Source of the DNA: Arachnopeziza araneosa
Lineage: Eukaryota > Ascomycota > Leotiomycetes > Helotiales > Arachnopezizaceae
NCBI GenBank assembly: GCA_003988855.1
Contig: QYAI01000005.1
Span: 824,169-888,168, forward strand
DNA: 64,000 nucleotides
Direction of reading: 5' to 3'
Positions 1 to 11,425 of the stretch are shown in pieces. The notes below the pieces were generated by a model. The model made no database searches, was not told the DNA's origin, and was given only the letters and a program-made list of their open reading frames with translations. Made by a program: the position numbers and the translations under genes. The first letter of the stretch is position 1; every line of letters starts with the position of its first letter.

Positions 1-573
1 GGTTTCAAGGTATCCTTTCCGGCTGCTTGACGCTTCTCTTGCCAGCGTCGTTTCATGGCCAATCCACCGAGATGAATGGCTTCTGACGAACCGGTGGTGG
101 CTGATCCGATGGCTCGTTCTCCCTTTTGCACACCCCAGAGATGGGAGATGATTGATACGCAGCGGGCGTGCATCTGCATCATAGCCGGGTACTCATCCGC
201 GTCGGACATGTTCTTGGAGATGTTCTCGAACATGAGTTGTTCGGCGTGTGTTTCCATGTAAGTTCCTACGAAGGAAGCCAGGTTGAGATTGGGTCGCCCA
301 TCGAGATCGAGTTCGTCTTTCAACAGCTGGTGGACTGCATCGGCAGGAGCACCTTTTTGCGGGATCTTGAACTTGGAGATTTCTTGCTTGGCAGCATATC
401 GGGTTGAGTATGGGGTTACATGGAATGTGCCGCCGTGAGTATGAATGTGCTTCTTTCCTGCTACTTTCATGTGGAGGTCATGAAGGGATTTGATGATTTC
501 ATCAGGGTCAACCTGTGATGTTAAATGGAATTGCTAGGGTGGAAGAAAGACTTACATGGCGTGCGAGAGACAT
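1..573 (-). CDS. gad: Glutamate decarboxylase, N-terminal part (runs off the window)
   Basis: PLP-dependent decarboxylase converting glutamate to GABA in the cytosol, the first step of the GABA shunt. Exon 1 is only six codons (573-556, MSLARH); a 43-nt intron (555-513) ends in CAG; exon 2 begins at 512 with VDPDEII and stays open to base 1. The visible ~175 residues match the fungal GAD N-terminal region closely: KIPQKGAPADAVHQLLKDEL, LDGRPNLNLASFVGTYME, ENISKNMSDADEYPAMMQMH and TTGSSEAIHLGGLAMKRRW. The last lies in the cofactor-binding fold. The PLP lysine and C terminus lie outside the window. The gene diverges from the fasciclin gene, with about 1.1 kb between the start codons. No lesion is visible. 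The family call is very secure; the micro-exon start fits well but rests on splice-site reading alone. Confidence 0.93.
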
Positions 574-1666
574 CTTGATTGAGTTACGTGGCTGTAGAGA
601 TCAATTGATTGTGAATTACTGATGAAGGAAAATGGAAGAGGAGTTTCGGAGCTGCGGAGTTGAGATTTGTTTTTATTTCACAGGTGTGAAAGTTCTGACC
701 ACTACGTCATGCACGTGTCGCTAAGATGTCAGTTTTAAGGAGCATTCCTTTGTTCAGCCTCACAGGTGGATGCATTTTGAGGAGGGTGAGCCCTGGCAAT
801 TGGCTACTACTGAGAAACAGAGTCGTGGTCTGGAAGAAGGTCTGAAAGAAGGTCTGAATGGAGCTAGACGTACGAGTAATGTGGCTGGGAGAAAAAGCTT
901 GGTTGTGATCCCTGTTGATGAGTTGGATCCAATAGGTAGGGGGTACGAGGCATGTTTTGTGAGGGGAATAGAAGGAACAGAAAGAAGGGAAGAGATAGGG
1001 TGGAATTGAGGATATAAATCTATCTCGATTAGGTGTATTATTTGTTTACTTTCCAAGAACCCACCCCTGAGAAGATGTTGATCTCCCCGCACTCTTCTTA
1101 TCGCTATCGTTATCAGTGGCAGGCCGGCTGCTTCGGGAGTGACCCAAGCTTCCGGATCCAAGGCGCATTTCCGGGGTAAGTGCGTCATGGAGGTGCGTAT
1201 TTCAGCTGTTATCAAGACATGATCTATTGGTGACATTGGATCTCTCCTCTCTATCAAACCTTTCCTGCTTTCTCATCTCGCGTATAGCTTCGTATCGGCT
1301 CTCTCTCCGCGCATGGATACGCGTATGGGATTCTTGATTTCCATGTCCGGTCGGGCACAAGATACGCCGATCGAGGGGTCATTATACAACACGTCGACCA
1401 ATGTCGGTCGATGATGGTATGATTTGGTGACGCGCAAGCTTGACGCCTTCAACAAAGAAAATAAGCAATCCAGGCCAAGACATAGAGCTCCTTTCTCCCT
1501 GAGCCAATCGTGGTTTTTCCTCCTTCGGGTCCGAAGGAAATTGGAGCTCCGTTGAGTCGGTGGATTTTGAAGTCGTCATCATACTAGTTGATTGTCTATT
1601 GCATCCCCCAACTCTCCTCGTTTCACACTTCTCTTCTCTTCTTTCATCAATCAACCAACCATCAAG
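574..1666. other. Divergent intergenic region between GAD and fasciclin genes
   Basis: About 1.1 kb holding the 5' regions of two divergently transcribed genes. Pyrimidine-rich stretches just before 1667 (for example cttctcttctcttctttcat) resemble a fungal 5' leader. Open frames here (for example 760-1257 minus) have low-complexity composition and no recognisable family, so I do not call a gene. Confidence 0.5.
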
Positions 1667-3239
1667 ATGAAGTACAGCGGTATCCTTCTGCCTCTGGCAG
1701 CCCTTACGACTGCGTTTGTCATTCCAGATGAACAATTAACCAACCAAATCCTCCTCGAGTCCAAGAAACCGTCCACCTTCCTCGACCGACTCCAAGGAGG
1801 TATTGACAGCGTTTGGGCTGGCGTTGAAACCACCTTTGAGAACGCCAAAGCATTGTCCAGCAACGCTCTCGACAACGCATTTGAAAAGGGCATTGATGCT
1901 GCTGAAGAAGTGGTAGAGACATTCGGATGCCATGCATCCATGACCAAATTCCCTGTTCAAGAATGGCTCGACTCTGCCGTCTCTAGTGATGATGATGAAG
2001 AATTCGACCCTTTCGCGGAGAATCATCCTCATAAACCACCTCATCATAAGAAACCCAGACACCCCAAACATCCGCATCACGGCCCACATGACCACAAGCC
2101 TAACAAGACCATCTACGAACTCATCTCTTCCTCGAAATACACTACCAAGCTGGCAAAACTGGTTGACGAGTACCCAGACTTGGTTTCGATCTTGAATGGA
2201 ACTGCAGCAAACTATACTCTCTTCGCACCAACCGACAAGGCTTTCGAGAAGCTTCCCGAGGGACATAAGAAACCGAGCAAGGAATTGATTAAGAAGGTGT
2301 TGGCGTATCATTTGAGTCCCAATTTCTACCCTGCTGGAAAGATTTGGAGTACACATACCATACCTACTGCTTTGGGTGAGGATGCGTTGGGTGGTGATCC
2401 TCAAAGGTTGAGAGTTTCATTCAGCCTTCGTAAAGGGTTGAACCTCAATTTCTATAGCAAAATTGTAGCTGTCAATATCGTATGTATTTCTGTTGTACCT
2501 CCCCTCTCCAGACACCCCTTCTTCTCGCCTACTTTCCACCATCAACAACTCTCTCCGTTTTCCATACTCACACCCCCAGTTCTCCACCAACGGCGTCATC
2601 CACGGCATCGATAGCATCCTTCTTCCACCTCCACCCGCAACCACCAGCCTAAGTTTCTTCCCAGGCGAGTTCTCAACACTCCTCCTCGGCCTTGAAAAAA
2701 CCGGCCTCTTCACCGCCATTGAAGAATCCCCTCACACAGGAGGAACCATCTTTGCACCCTCCAACTGGGCCTTTAAGAAACTTGGTCCCAAAGTCAACGC
2801 CTTCCTGTTCTCCAGATACGGCGAGAAATACCTGAAAGCGCTTTTAGAATACCACGTCGTTGCCAACCAAACCTTGTACTCTGACGCTTTCTACAAGGAG
2901 AAATCCGAAGACAAATTCGGACTTGATACCAAAGATCATGATGGAGATAAACACAAAGACAAAGGGTTCTTTCACGTAGACCTACCCACCCTACTTAAAG
3001 ACAAGAGCCTCAGCATCGATGTCGCCCGTTTTGGATCCTACATCAAATTCCGCATCAATGGCTTTGGCAGTGTGGCTCTTCTTGATGGGATCGCCAAGGA
3101 TGGCGTTATCCATGTCGTTAGTCAGGTCTTGCTTCCCCCGAAAATACCCGGTGGCAAGGCGGCTGAGTGGGATGGAGGGGAGATGGAGTTGGAGGACTTT
3201 AAGGAGAGGTTGGTTCCTTATTTAGACGGTGAGTTGTGA
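1667..3239 (+). CDS. Secreted protein with two fasciclin (FAS1) domains
   Basis: Predicted 490-aa secreted adhesion-type protein, two exons: 1667-2479 and 2580-3239, with a 100-nt GT-AG intron that joins VAVNI to FSTNGVIHG in frame. ATG 1667 is chosen because it gives a signal peptide (MKYSGILLPLAALTTAFV); the open frame extends upstream only through a TTG. An acidic and then histidine/proline-rich linker (residues ~108-145) precedes FAS1 domain 1, which has the hallmark strings NYTLFAPTDKAFEKL and GVIHGIDSILLPP. Domain 2 has GTIFAPSNWAFKKLG and GVIHVVSQVLLPP. The second domain carries a Lys/Asp-rich insertion (around 2895-2970). No C-terminal GPI signal is seen, so the protein is probably released or wall-associated. 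The FAS1 assignment is secure; the ligand is unknown. Confidence 0.92.
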
Positions 3240-4153
3240 TTAAATAGGGAAATGAGAAGGAGAGAGCGCTATGGAGGCGAAGGTGGGGATGTCATTCAGG
3301 ATATGAAAGTGGTATGATAGGCCAGGAAAAAGACTGGACATGAAAGGAGTGAAAACAGCCACGGAGACGATTTAGTCATTTATTTATTCCTCTCTCTTGC
3401 AATATGACTAGTTAGGATGTATATCACACAAATCTTTGAGCAAATCAATCAATGAAATCTCGTCTACCCTCATCCCTATTCTCCACCCTCACAACTATTC
3501 CATCATCAATTTTTTCATCCCACCTGTCTCATCTCATTAATAACACACCTACCCACCGCAGATTCCAAAACCACATACCTCCCAGGTTCTGTAATCCAGA
3601 CCTCAAATCCCCACTTCTGATTCCGAGATAGCCTATCCCATCTGAGTTGCTCCATCCTTGGGCATCCATCAGGCTTGCAGATACATATTTCGTTCCGGCA
3701 TACTTATTTATGTGTCCAGCTCGAGCGATGAGTTATTTTCGTGTGACCTTTTGAACACTTTATCATCTCTCTACACCCGTGAGGTGTGCCCGGATTGGAT
3801 GGGAGCTGTTACGAGGGAGTGGAGATGGTGCGAGAGAGGCTGGAGAGCCGTAGAATGGTGTTTGTTCAAAAACCCGTGTCGTGGTACTGGAGTCATGATT
3901 CTCTTCTCATATCTATTCTTCTCAAGAGCATGTGATTATGGCATTATGTATATTGCGACTTGCGGGCCTACTTTGAGAGCTAGTACCGCCTTTTCCTCCT
4001 CGAGCCTTCCGCTGATTATGAGGTTTTCTTCATCTCGCAGAAATGTCCAACCTCCCCCACAGCGGTTTACAGATGCGTCGCATGCGGAAAACCAAAACTG
4101 ATAGAGAAAGCTGGTTGTGCTTAAATGATGGTGATCACAAACTTTCCTCCGTC
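3240..4153. other. Intergenic region, no supported gene
   Basis: 3' flank of the fasciclin gene followed by mixed sequence. The plus-strand frame 3658-4101 is low complexity, has no family signature and overlaps the 3' side of the HET relic; I see no gene in it. Confidence 0.4.
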
Positions 4154-4917
4154 TCATTTCTCTTTGTATAACTCTGCCGGCAATGTATCGTCGCATTGCA
4201 CTGAGAGTGCGTCGCCGCTCCCCTCCAGCAATGCACGACCAACCCTCCTGTACTCTCCTGCGAGTTTGCCTGTGGGTACTATCAAGATCCCACAGATAAA
4301 TCCCCAAGATTCTACATATTCAATGGGTAGAAAAAAGAGAGAATCACTGGATAAGTCCGCTGAGAGCCACGCATGTCGGATCATCGAGTGTTCGCCTACT
4401 CGTAAAGCTGCCCGGCCAGTGTCTTGATTGTTAACTTCATCTCTTGAAGTTTTCACCATAATGGGCCTGAATTCCCGGTCTAGATAAGTATCATCAAAGA
4501 AGAGCGAACGCGATGGGAAACTGGTTTGACTAGAAGTATCAGGGAGGTCGGGTTTTGTTAAACATACAAGGAGCGCTTCAATGGTCAAGACACCACCTGC
4601 AAGTTGCCCATATTGATCTCCGCCAGCGGTGCAGACAGTTGCGTCCTTAACAGAGCAGAGGCATATCCTTTCTCCTCTCATAGATGAACGCATTTCTTCA
4701 TATCCAAGGTTTGACCATCTATGGATGCCCAGGACCAAGACCCATTGCACTCTCCGGAATATTGTCTGGAAACACTTCGTTTGCGAATTTGGTCAGGCAT
4801 TCCCACTGACTTGCTTGTCCCCGAAATGTACTGTCCGTATAGAAAGCGATTGCTCTTGAATCACCCAGCCTCTCTGCAGAAGAGGGAGGAGCAATCTACT
4901 CTCGAATGTTTCTGGCT
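4154..4917 (-). pseudogene. Heterokaryon-incompatibility (HET) protein relic, C-terminal half
   Basis: Degraded member of the HET family of fungal non-self recognition and cell-death proteins. Reading the minus strand from 4917, landmarks of the region downstream of the HET core appear in order but in different frames: LLQRGWVIQEQSLS then RTVHFGDKQVS (near 4890-4815), then SWSWASIDG (near 4740-4715), then GGDQYGQLAGGVLTIEALL and, at the C-terminus, GILIVPTGKLAGEYRRVG, ending with a stop at 4154. At least one frameshift lies between SWSWASIDG and the last block, and another between VHFGD and SWSWASIDG. The N-terminal HET core (ShCWG ... lWIDslCI) is absent; upstream of 4920 the sequence is unrelated. 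It is therefore a 5'-truncated, multiply frameshifted pseudogene. Confidence 0.75.
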
Positions 4918-5541
4918 GATGTCAAAATACAACCTAGCGTACAAACAAACGAAAAACCGAGGGCGGTGACTTTAAGACAAGATGACATGCAAAGAAACCA
5001 GCATCTAAGTATATATTTATATTTATATCTCTGTAAATATGTGATAATTATATTACATCCCTCCTACCACCTTTTCCATACCAACCGACCGAGCAACCAA
5101 CCAACCAACCAACCAACCAACCAACCAACCAACCCACCCTAAGCAACACCTAGCATCCCATCCCACCCACATCCCACACCCATCCCACCTACGCCTCACC
5201 CCCAAACGTCGAGTACCAGCTCAACATCATGATGATAATTATGTATATGTGTGTGAAAAAGACAAAAAGGTCATAAATCGCTCGCTCGCGCGCTCATAAA
5301 TTCGTGTCGCTGAAAAGTGTCAGATCCCGTTTTAACCCCGCCCGTTTTAAACCCGGCCCAAAATGTTAAGAAATGTCTCTCCGCCCTCGCGAGTAAGAAT
5401 GCCGTCATTCGAGATGTGCTTCTGCGGATCCGGTGGGGATCTCGTCGTGTAGATATATAATGCTCTAGTTTCGTTGCGTTCGTGGTATAGGAGATGTTTG
5501 ATAGGAAGTTGGGGTAGGAGAGAGATTGGTGGTGTGACATG
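4918..5541. other. Intergenic region containing a CCAA microsatellite
   Basis: No gene is supported. The stretch includes AT-rich sequence at 5007-5060, a tetranucleotide repeat at 5095-5133 and the 3' flank of the gene ending at 5542. Confidence 0.5.
5095..5133. repeat. Microsatellite (CCAA)n
   Basis: About nine to ten uninterrupted copies of the 4-bp unit AACC/CCAA, in an intergenic spacer. Confidence 0.95.
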
Positions 5542-7217
5542 TCACATCACACTGCATTTTCCCCTGCTTCTCAGATTCATCTCGATCTCAGCCAATCCAC
5601 CCATTTCCCCGATAATCCCAACACCGCCCACAGGGCCGAACTTTCCAAACCCGCCACCTGCACCGCCACCGACGAGTCGTCCCGCTAACCAGCCCACCAT
5701 GCCCTCCATCTCATGCCCTCCCTTCTTGAGCCACGCGCTCAGCACCTGCACCGCATTCGCGCAGTCGATGTTCCTGGCGATGGGATCGAGCCAGCGCCGG
5801 AGCTCCTCCTGCTCGGTATACACCTTGCCGACGACAAGGCAGAGATCCCGAATGCAGGGCTCGGTCGTGGCGACCTGGAGGAGGGTGGTGAAGAGCGGGT
5901 CGCGGTAGGTGGTGGAGCGGATGGTGAGCGTGATGAGGAGGCCGTAGTGTTGCTTCTCTACGGCGGAGAGGGCGGAGAGGAGTGCTGGGGGGAGGGCGCG
6001 GGAGGGAGTGCCGAGCGTGCAGGAGAGGGAGGGGAAGGGGAGGCGGATCATGAGAGTGGTGGGTTTGGGTTGCAGAGGTGGGCAGTACCGGAACAAGAGG
6101 CTGGAGCGGCGGAGGGGTGGAATGGGTGGGTGGGTAGTCATCTGGAGGGTGTTGCGAAAGTCGCGGATCGGACTGCTGGGTGAGGTGACTGATGGGGTTG
6201 GGGAGAGGATAAACGGTAGGGGTGGGGTCTGGCGGGGAAGCCTCGGCGTGTGGGGACAGGGAGAGGAGGGGTCATCGTGATCGAAGAAGAAGGATTGGTC
6301 GGCGTAGGAGACTCGTCGGTTGTGTTCTCGCGTGGGATCTCGCGTGGGCTCTCGCGTAGGTTCTCGTGTGGGTTCTCGCGTGGGTTCTCGCGTAGGTTCT
6401 CGCGTAGGTTCTCGCGTGGGAGTTGGGCGAGGAAAAGAGCCGCCAGAGGGGGTGAAGGAGAGGGACAAGGGCTTGACTCTGATTCGTCGAGGAGCCGAGA
6501 GATGGGGATGGAAGCAGGGAGGGATGGTGCTGGTCGCGAGTTCCACAAGGGCTCTGCGGAGGGAAGCGGAGCGGGAAACGGTTTGGCGGGATTGGGACTC
6601 TGACTCAGCCTCGGACGTCTCCCGCTGTTCTTCCAGTTCTGAGAGCAGGGCGATGCGACGTGGCTCCGGAAGCGACCTGATCCGCGGTGACTTCGGCACT
6701 GTTGCTGGATGCAACCCTTTGCACCGTGATTCTGGGACTCGCACATCATGGATGCGTCGTGACTCCGGCACTGGTGCAGAATGTATGCGTCGTGATTCCG
6801 ATACTACTTGCTTTTGATGTTGGCTGTCATCGACCCTGGGGAAAATCATCAGCGGTCAAGGCGCGACAGCCGCATCGAGGGAAAAGGAACTCACTCGCAC
6901 AAGTAACAATATCCCGAGTGTCTCCTCTTCGCAGGTCCGACCGGTCTTGATCCCGCGTTGGGACTGGCGGCGCTGCTAAGAGAGTACTGTTCTTGCTCAT
7001 ACGTTGTCAGCGCTTTGAGCTGCTGTTCCGATCGCGAATGAGCAACCCCTTTCGGCGCAGCGACTTCGCGAGTATCCCGTAACGAGGATTTTCGATGTAA
7101 TCTGGTATCCAGGTCGGACTTGAGGACCGAGACCACCACCCGAGTGTGTGAGGCGATGCTGTAGAGAAATCGGGTCGAGTTGAAGGTCTTGGAGGAGGCT
7201 TTTTCCAGAGAACCCAT
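5542..7217 (-). CDS. Uncharacterised protein with a Thr-Arg-Glu-Pro repeat
   Basis: Predicted 538 aa from two exons, 7217-6895 and 6835-5542. The 59-nt intron has donor gtgagt and acceptor ccccag, and joins YCYLCE to VDDSQHQKQ in frame. ATG 7217 gives MGSLEKASS. I recognise no family. Visible features are diverged copies of a Pro-Glu-Ser-Arg-Arg-Ile-His motif after the intron, an acidic/serine segment, about eight tandem TREP units encoded by the 12-bp minisatellite at 6327-6421, then a more regular C-terminal half (RSTTYRDPLFTTLLQVATTE, NIDCANAVQVLSAWLKKGG) that looks like an alpha-helical domain, and a glycine-rich tail. No signal peptide or clear membrane span is seen. The C-terminal half is the part most likely to be a conserved domain. 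The gene model is moderately supported; function unknown. Confidence 0.6.
6327..6421. repeat. 12-bp minisatellite inside a coding sequence
   Basis: About eight units of ctcgcgtgggtt-type sequence, differing at one to three positions. The unit length is a multiple of three, so copy-number change would keep the minus-strand reading frame. It encodes the TREP repeat of the 538-aa protein. Confidence 0.9.
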
Positions 7218-8418
7218 CACTGCTCTTTCCGCAGCAATTAATCAATCTTCCAATTCGCACCGCAGGAGTCAGAAGGCAGGATAAATGGAGTGACAAGCGT
7301 GGAAGAATTCAAATGAGGGGACTCGTCCTTCTTAAACATGACCTGCGCAACTGCGTCAGGGTTGCAGCCCCCTGCGTAATGCAGTTTATCTGCTCTCCTG
7401 CGCTCAAAACCGCCTTGCAGGGTGATTCTTCTGTGCATACATAAGGGAGGAGTCTGTTCTGCATTGATGGCGTACAACTGCAACTGACATTCGTCCATCA
7501 GTAGTGCACGGATGATCGACCCAGGGGCTGAGGCTTGAGCGACTTCAACAACCGGCCAATCATGCAGATAGTGCGGGGAAGGCCAAGACCGGTGCAGAGG
7601 AGCTGTCCTTGGTGACAGATAACAAGTCTCCTTCTAGAAGGATGGAACGTTGATCTTTGCGCAATGAACGGAGCGCGAAAGAATCAATGCCAGACTCCCG
7701 GACACCCTCATAGAGAAGCAACAGAGCGCTGGGAAACAAGGGACGGGATTTTTTCAACAGGAGAACTGATCGGTGGTTTGATCTTTATGGACCGGTTTGT
7801 CTTAGAGGAGAATGTTTGCTACAGTGGCAGATTACTGTTGGGACGATCCATCTGATCTCAATTCATCGAGCCCGTTTCTGTAGCACGGCCCTCGATCGTC
7901 CGATTGCGACTTGTGCGGAGTTGAAGATTCACTCACTCGTCATTTGACAGCATCTGGAACAGCCACATTTCTAAATGTACCTATCCGGCTGAGACATGTT
8001 TGTGACGACCCCGACCATGCGACAGAGAAGACAAAGGGAAAGACACGGACCAGAACGTTGTGAAGCACAAAATAATATATATCATTATCCAGTGACGACG
8101 CAAATTTGAGCAAAGAGGACGTACAGTCAACAATTGAGTGCAAGTACTCGCATGTACTCGTCAAAAAGATGGTAAGGAAATGTGACAGCTCGATTTCCCA
8201 GAAACGAAAATCAATCAAACACAAACACGCCTCGCTGTGAGGGTTCACCGAAAGATTCTCCATCTGAATTGTGTACTGTACTCCTAAAATTGTGTACTGT
8301 GCTCCGAGAGTCAAACGCCTGGTCATCACATAACCCCACCTTCATAGAAATAACCGAAGCTTCCACCAAACAAAGCAAACATACATGAAATGACCTCATG
8401 ATTTCGGCCGGAGAGTGA
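7218..8418. other. Intergenic region, no supported gene
   Basis: About 1.2 kb between two minus-strand genes. It contains a short direct repeat of ttgtgtactgt at about 8267-8301. Frames of 60-130 codons have no start context, splice logic or family signature that I can support. Confidence 0.4.
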
Positions 8419-9549
8419 TCATTGAATCGAAAGCGCGGCAAGAGTATCGTCTAGTTCAGTAACATCATTGATCTCGTAAGTGGATGAGGTGGAGCACTCA
8501 TAGCCGCCCAGTATATTGCTGAAATCCGACTCATGGCCTTGAGCAGAGAAAGTATGGTTTTCTTCGGAGTATACTTCATTCTCCAAGCAGTAGTACCCAC
8601 TGCCATTTGGTTTTGGATAGCCGCCTCCAGGACCTTTATACCCGCCATTGAAAGGAGCGTTATCTGGATCCTCATCATACGGCTTACCATATTCCCCATA
8701 CTGATACCGGTCGTGATATTCGCCACCATGGCTGCTACTAGAACTGCCGCCCCCAGCATCATCATCCTCTTGGGTTTGATCAATCCTGGTCTGTTGTTTA
8801 TCATAAGAGTCATGAGCCTCTCTGAGACTTGGTGTCACACATTGCTCTCCTTGCTCACTGAAGTCAGTCCGGAGTTGGTCTAGAATTTCATACAAGTCAG
8901 GGCGAGATCGAGGAGTAGCTGCAGAAGTTCCAGGGCTTTCAAAAGCTGATACGGTATCACCGGGACTTAAAGATTTGCATGATCCGCTAGAAGACGATTT
9001 TCTATGATTTGGAAACTGGAGATATCGCTTGTTCTCGGGGCAGGCTTTTGGATCACACTATTCCAATCAGATCTTGGCTTTGGAGTCAAGAGCTTAACCA
9101 ACCTTCGCATGGTTTTGACGATGGTAGTCACACACCATGCCTCTGTTTTGAGCCGATTCAGTCTTTGCTTGGCCATTGCGGGTTGTGATTAGTCCATTTT
9201 CGAGTACTGCCAGTCTTGTAGCCTCGCTGTTGGGATTTGAATGAGACGCCTCCGGAATTGTATCATGAACACTGCGACTCCCGTTTATGTTTATTTCTGC
9301 TGCCGCTTGGCTGCTACTTTGGGGCGTTAGTGAGCGATCCCTATTGAATTTGTCCACAGCAGCAAGCATTCGGAGGTTGAGGCTCGGTTTATCTGGGAAA
9401 CAAAGCTTCAGAGCCTCGGAGAGTTCATTTGAACCTTTTCGAGGCATCCAGACAAGTAAACCATTGGAAGAGCGGGTTATAGAGTATGTCCCGGAAGGAG
9501 AGCCTGGTTGTTGATCTGGAAGAGACATATTTCCGTCCGAAGGATCCAT
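8419..9549 (-). CDS. Uncharacterised protein with a Cys/His cluster and Gly/Tyr-rich tail
   Basis: Predicted 361 aa in two exons, 9549-9103 and 9057-8419. The proposed 45-nt intron (donor gttggt, acceptor aatag, branch-like cttgac) joins QNHAK to CDPKACPENKRYLQF; without it the frame stops after 151 codons. The junction creates a cluster MVCDYHRQNHAKCDPKACP, with three Cys and two His in close spacing, which looks like a small metal-binding motif. Residues ~15-60 (YSITRSSNGLLVWMPRKGS, ALKLCFPDKPSLNLRML) look folded. The second exon encodes a low-complexity Gly/Ser/Tyr region and an acidic tail ending in DDTLAALSIQ. No family recognised; a nuclear regulatory role is possible but unproven. The non-consensus donor (gttggt) lowers certainty. 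Confidence 0.6.
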
Positions 9550-10495
9550 CTTTCGCTAGGGTTGAGGCGAGTAAATGCAAGAATACTGGAAAAAGAATTC
9601 AGATTGAAGGAAAGACAAGAAATGAATGCTCAACGTTTATTTAATAGACCAGAGGCATTTGATTAAATACTGATATGGCTCTGCTAAAAAAACACTTGAT
9701 AATCACATACAAGGCCTGAGAGCGCCGCATCGGTCCCCGATTGGCTATTTTCTAAGGCTGGGTGGCTGGGGCGCCAGGCCTTGATGCCTTGCAACAAGTC
9801 AGCGAATCGGGCAGAAGAGCTTGAAGTTCCTTTTTAGGAGATGTGGAAAAGGATTGGTGTTGGAGACGAGGCTGGCAAGTTGAGCGTGGCTGAGACGGAG
9901 AATACTATCTCTGAGTTGTACGAAACTTGACTGACAGCTGGGTAAGTTTGGCAGCTCATGTATTAGTAGAATTCAAGCATCGGTCAAACAGTCGGGCAGT
10001 GAAAAAGAATTGGTTGATGGCAGCTTAAGTTCGCAGCCTGAGTGAGATATGATCTTGAGGGTGGAGAAGCGGGCATGCAAACAAGGAAAAACAAAAACAG
10101 GGCAGACTTGCTTCGTACACTAAGTAAAAGAACATACGGAGCCTACTGGTTCCAGCGAAGAATGACGCGCCATCTGTAGGCAGAGACTGAAGGGGAGAAA
10201 ATATCCCTCATCCATCACAATTGTGGTTTGGATACTCAGGGAGGCACAAGGCTGATAGGCAACAGAAGGTCAGGCAGACTGGTAGGCAGTGGGGGTGGAT
10301 CCCTGAAATGATGCATTCGAGATATGCAGAACAAGTACCGGGATGCAATGCATGGTTGATAGAATGTAGATCAGTCATGTGATTATTGTATGTTGGTCGT
10401 GGTGATGGTTTCGAAAAAACCCCGGCCCGAGATCGGCTAAATTTCTGGACCTCGTCGGTTTCATCCAACTCCCATCTTCACTTCACATACCAACC
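9550..10495. other. Divergent intergenic region
   Basis: 5' flanks of the minus-strand gene starting at 9549 and the plus-strand thioesterase starting at 10496. I see no gene or repeat in it. Confidence 0.45.
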
Positions 10496-11425
10496 ATGAT
10501 TCCACGAATATCATTTCGACCGCTGCCAGCCATTGCGAAACCTCGAGTAGTATGTTTTAGACAGTTTCGATGCGCCACTCGCCCTACTGCCAATGCTTCT
10601 GCGCCAAGATGCCACCAGGCGGGAAGCTACTCAACAGCACCACCTCCACCACCGCCAACCTACCCACCCTCCACACAGCCTGATCTCCGTCCCCAATTCA
10701 CAGATCATGTTCCTCCGCCTCCCAAGCCAAAACGTTCCCTTCGCAGATATATCTACGCAGCCGCCTTCCTCTGCCTCGGCCTCACAGCAGGCAACTACCT
10801 CCGCCTCGTCATCGCTCCTCCACCCCTCCCCGCCCCAGGCTCGAAAGAAGACCAGCTCATGACCGAATTTATACGTTCCACTGCCGAATCTCTTGAGCTT
10901 GTGAAAGATCTCTCCCGAAATCCCGAATGGGTCTTCCACGATGCCTACAATAGTCTCCCGGCGAGCGAGCGTGAGAATAGATTAACCACTGGTCCATTGG
11001 CTGGCGCAAAAGCCCTAGGCGGCTTTCAGAGAGTATTTGTCCATAAATTAACTGGCCAAACCGTCTCGGTGGTTTGGTTTGGGGGTGCGATGGCCGGTTG
11101 GCCCGGCGTAGTACATGGAGGCTTAAGTGCTACGGTTATGGATGAGAGTCTCGGGAGGTGTGCGATACGCTTACTAGAGGGAAATACGGGTGTCACGGCG
11201 AATTTAGAAGTCAATTACCTCAAACCGGTGCTCAGTAATAGCTTTTATGTTATAAGGGCAACTCCGATGACTGAGGAGCATGGAGAGAAATTTAGAGGAC
11301 ATGGTAGGAAGAGGTGGGTTTTGGGGAGGTTGGAGACCTTGAATGGTGTGATTTGTGTGGAAGCTAAGGGATTGTTTGTTGTACCGAAGGCTTATACAAC
11401 AAGAAGACTCGAAGGTGATTTCTAG
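10496..11425 (+). CDS. Mitochondrial hotdog-fold thioesterase (PaaI/THEM4-like, UPF0644 type)
   Basis: Single-exon 309-aa protein. The N terminus is rich in Arg, Ser and Ala with few acidic residues (MIPRISFRPLPAIAKPR), as expected of a mitochondrial presequence. A proline-rich stretch and one membrane span (YIYAAAFLCLGLTAGNYLRL, ~residues 84-103) follow. The rest is a 4HBT hotdog domain with the family signature GVVHGGLSATVMDESLGRCA (~199-218) and downstream strands VTANLEVNYLKPV. Members of the PaaI/THEM4 group hydrolyse acyl-CoA thioesters; the Asp in the VMDE segment fits the catalytic acidic position of that fold. Inner-membrane anchoring is inferred from presequence plus span. Substrate unknown. 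The neighbouring CoA ligase (12124-14127, convergent) is a possible functional partner by chemistry only. Confidence 0.87.
   Translation: MIPRISFRPLPAIAKPRVVCFRQFRCATRPTANASAPRCHQAGSYSTAPPPPPPTYPPSTQPDLRPQFTDHVPPPPKPKRSLRRYIYAAAFLCLGLTAGNYLRLVIAPPPLPAPGSKEDQLMTEFIRSTAESLELVKDLSRNPEWVFHDAYNSLPASERENRLTTGPLAGAKALGGFQRVFVHKLTGQTVSVVWFGGAMAGWPGVVHGGLSATVMDESLGRCAIRLLEGNTGVTANLEVNYLKPVLSNSFYVIRATPMTEEHGEKFRGHGRKRWVLGRLETLNGVICVEAKGLFVVPKAYTTRRLEGDF

Noticed and set aside
760..1257. 165-codon minus-strand open frame between GAD and the fasciclin gene
   Set aside because: Low-complexity composition, no recognisable motif, and it lies where two promoters are expected.
5713..6817. Several long plus-strand frames opposite the 538-aa gene
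   Set aside because: They are shadows of the GC-rich minus-strand coding sequence; the minus strand has splice logic and a better protein.
7940..8329. 129-codon minus-strand frame
   Set aside because: No family, no splice context, atypical residue use; not enough to call a gene.
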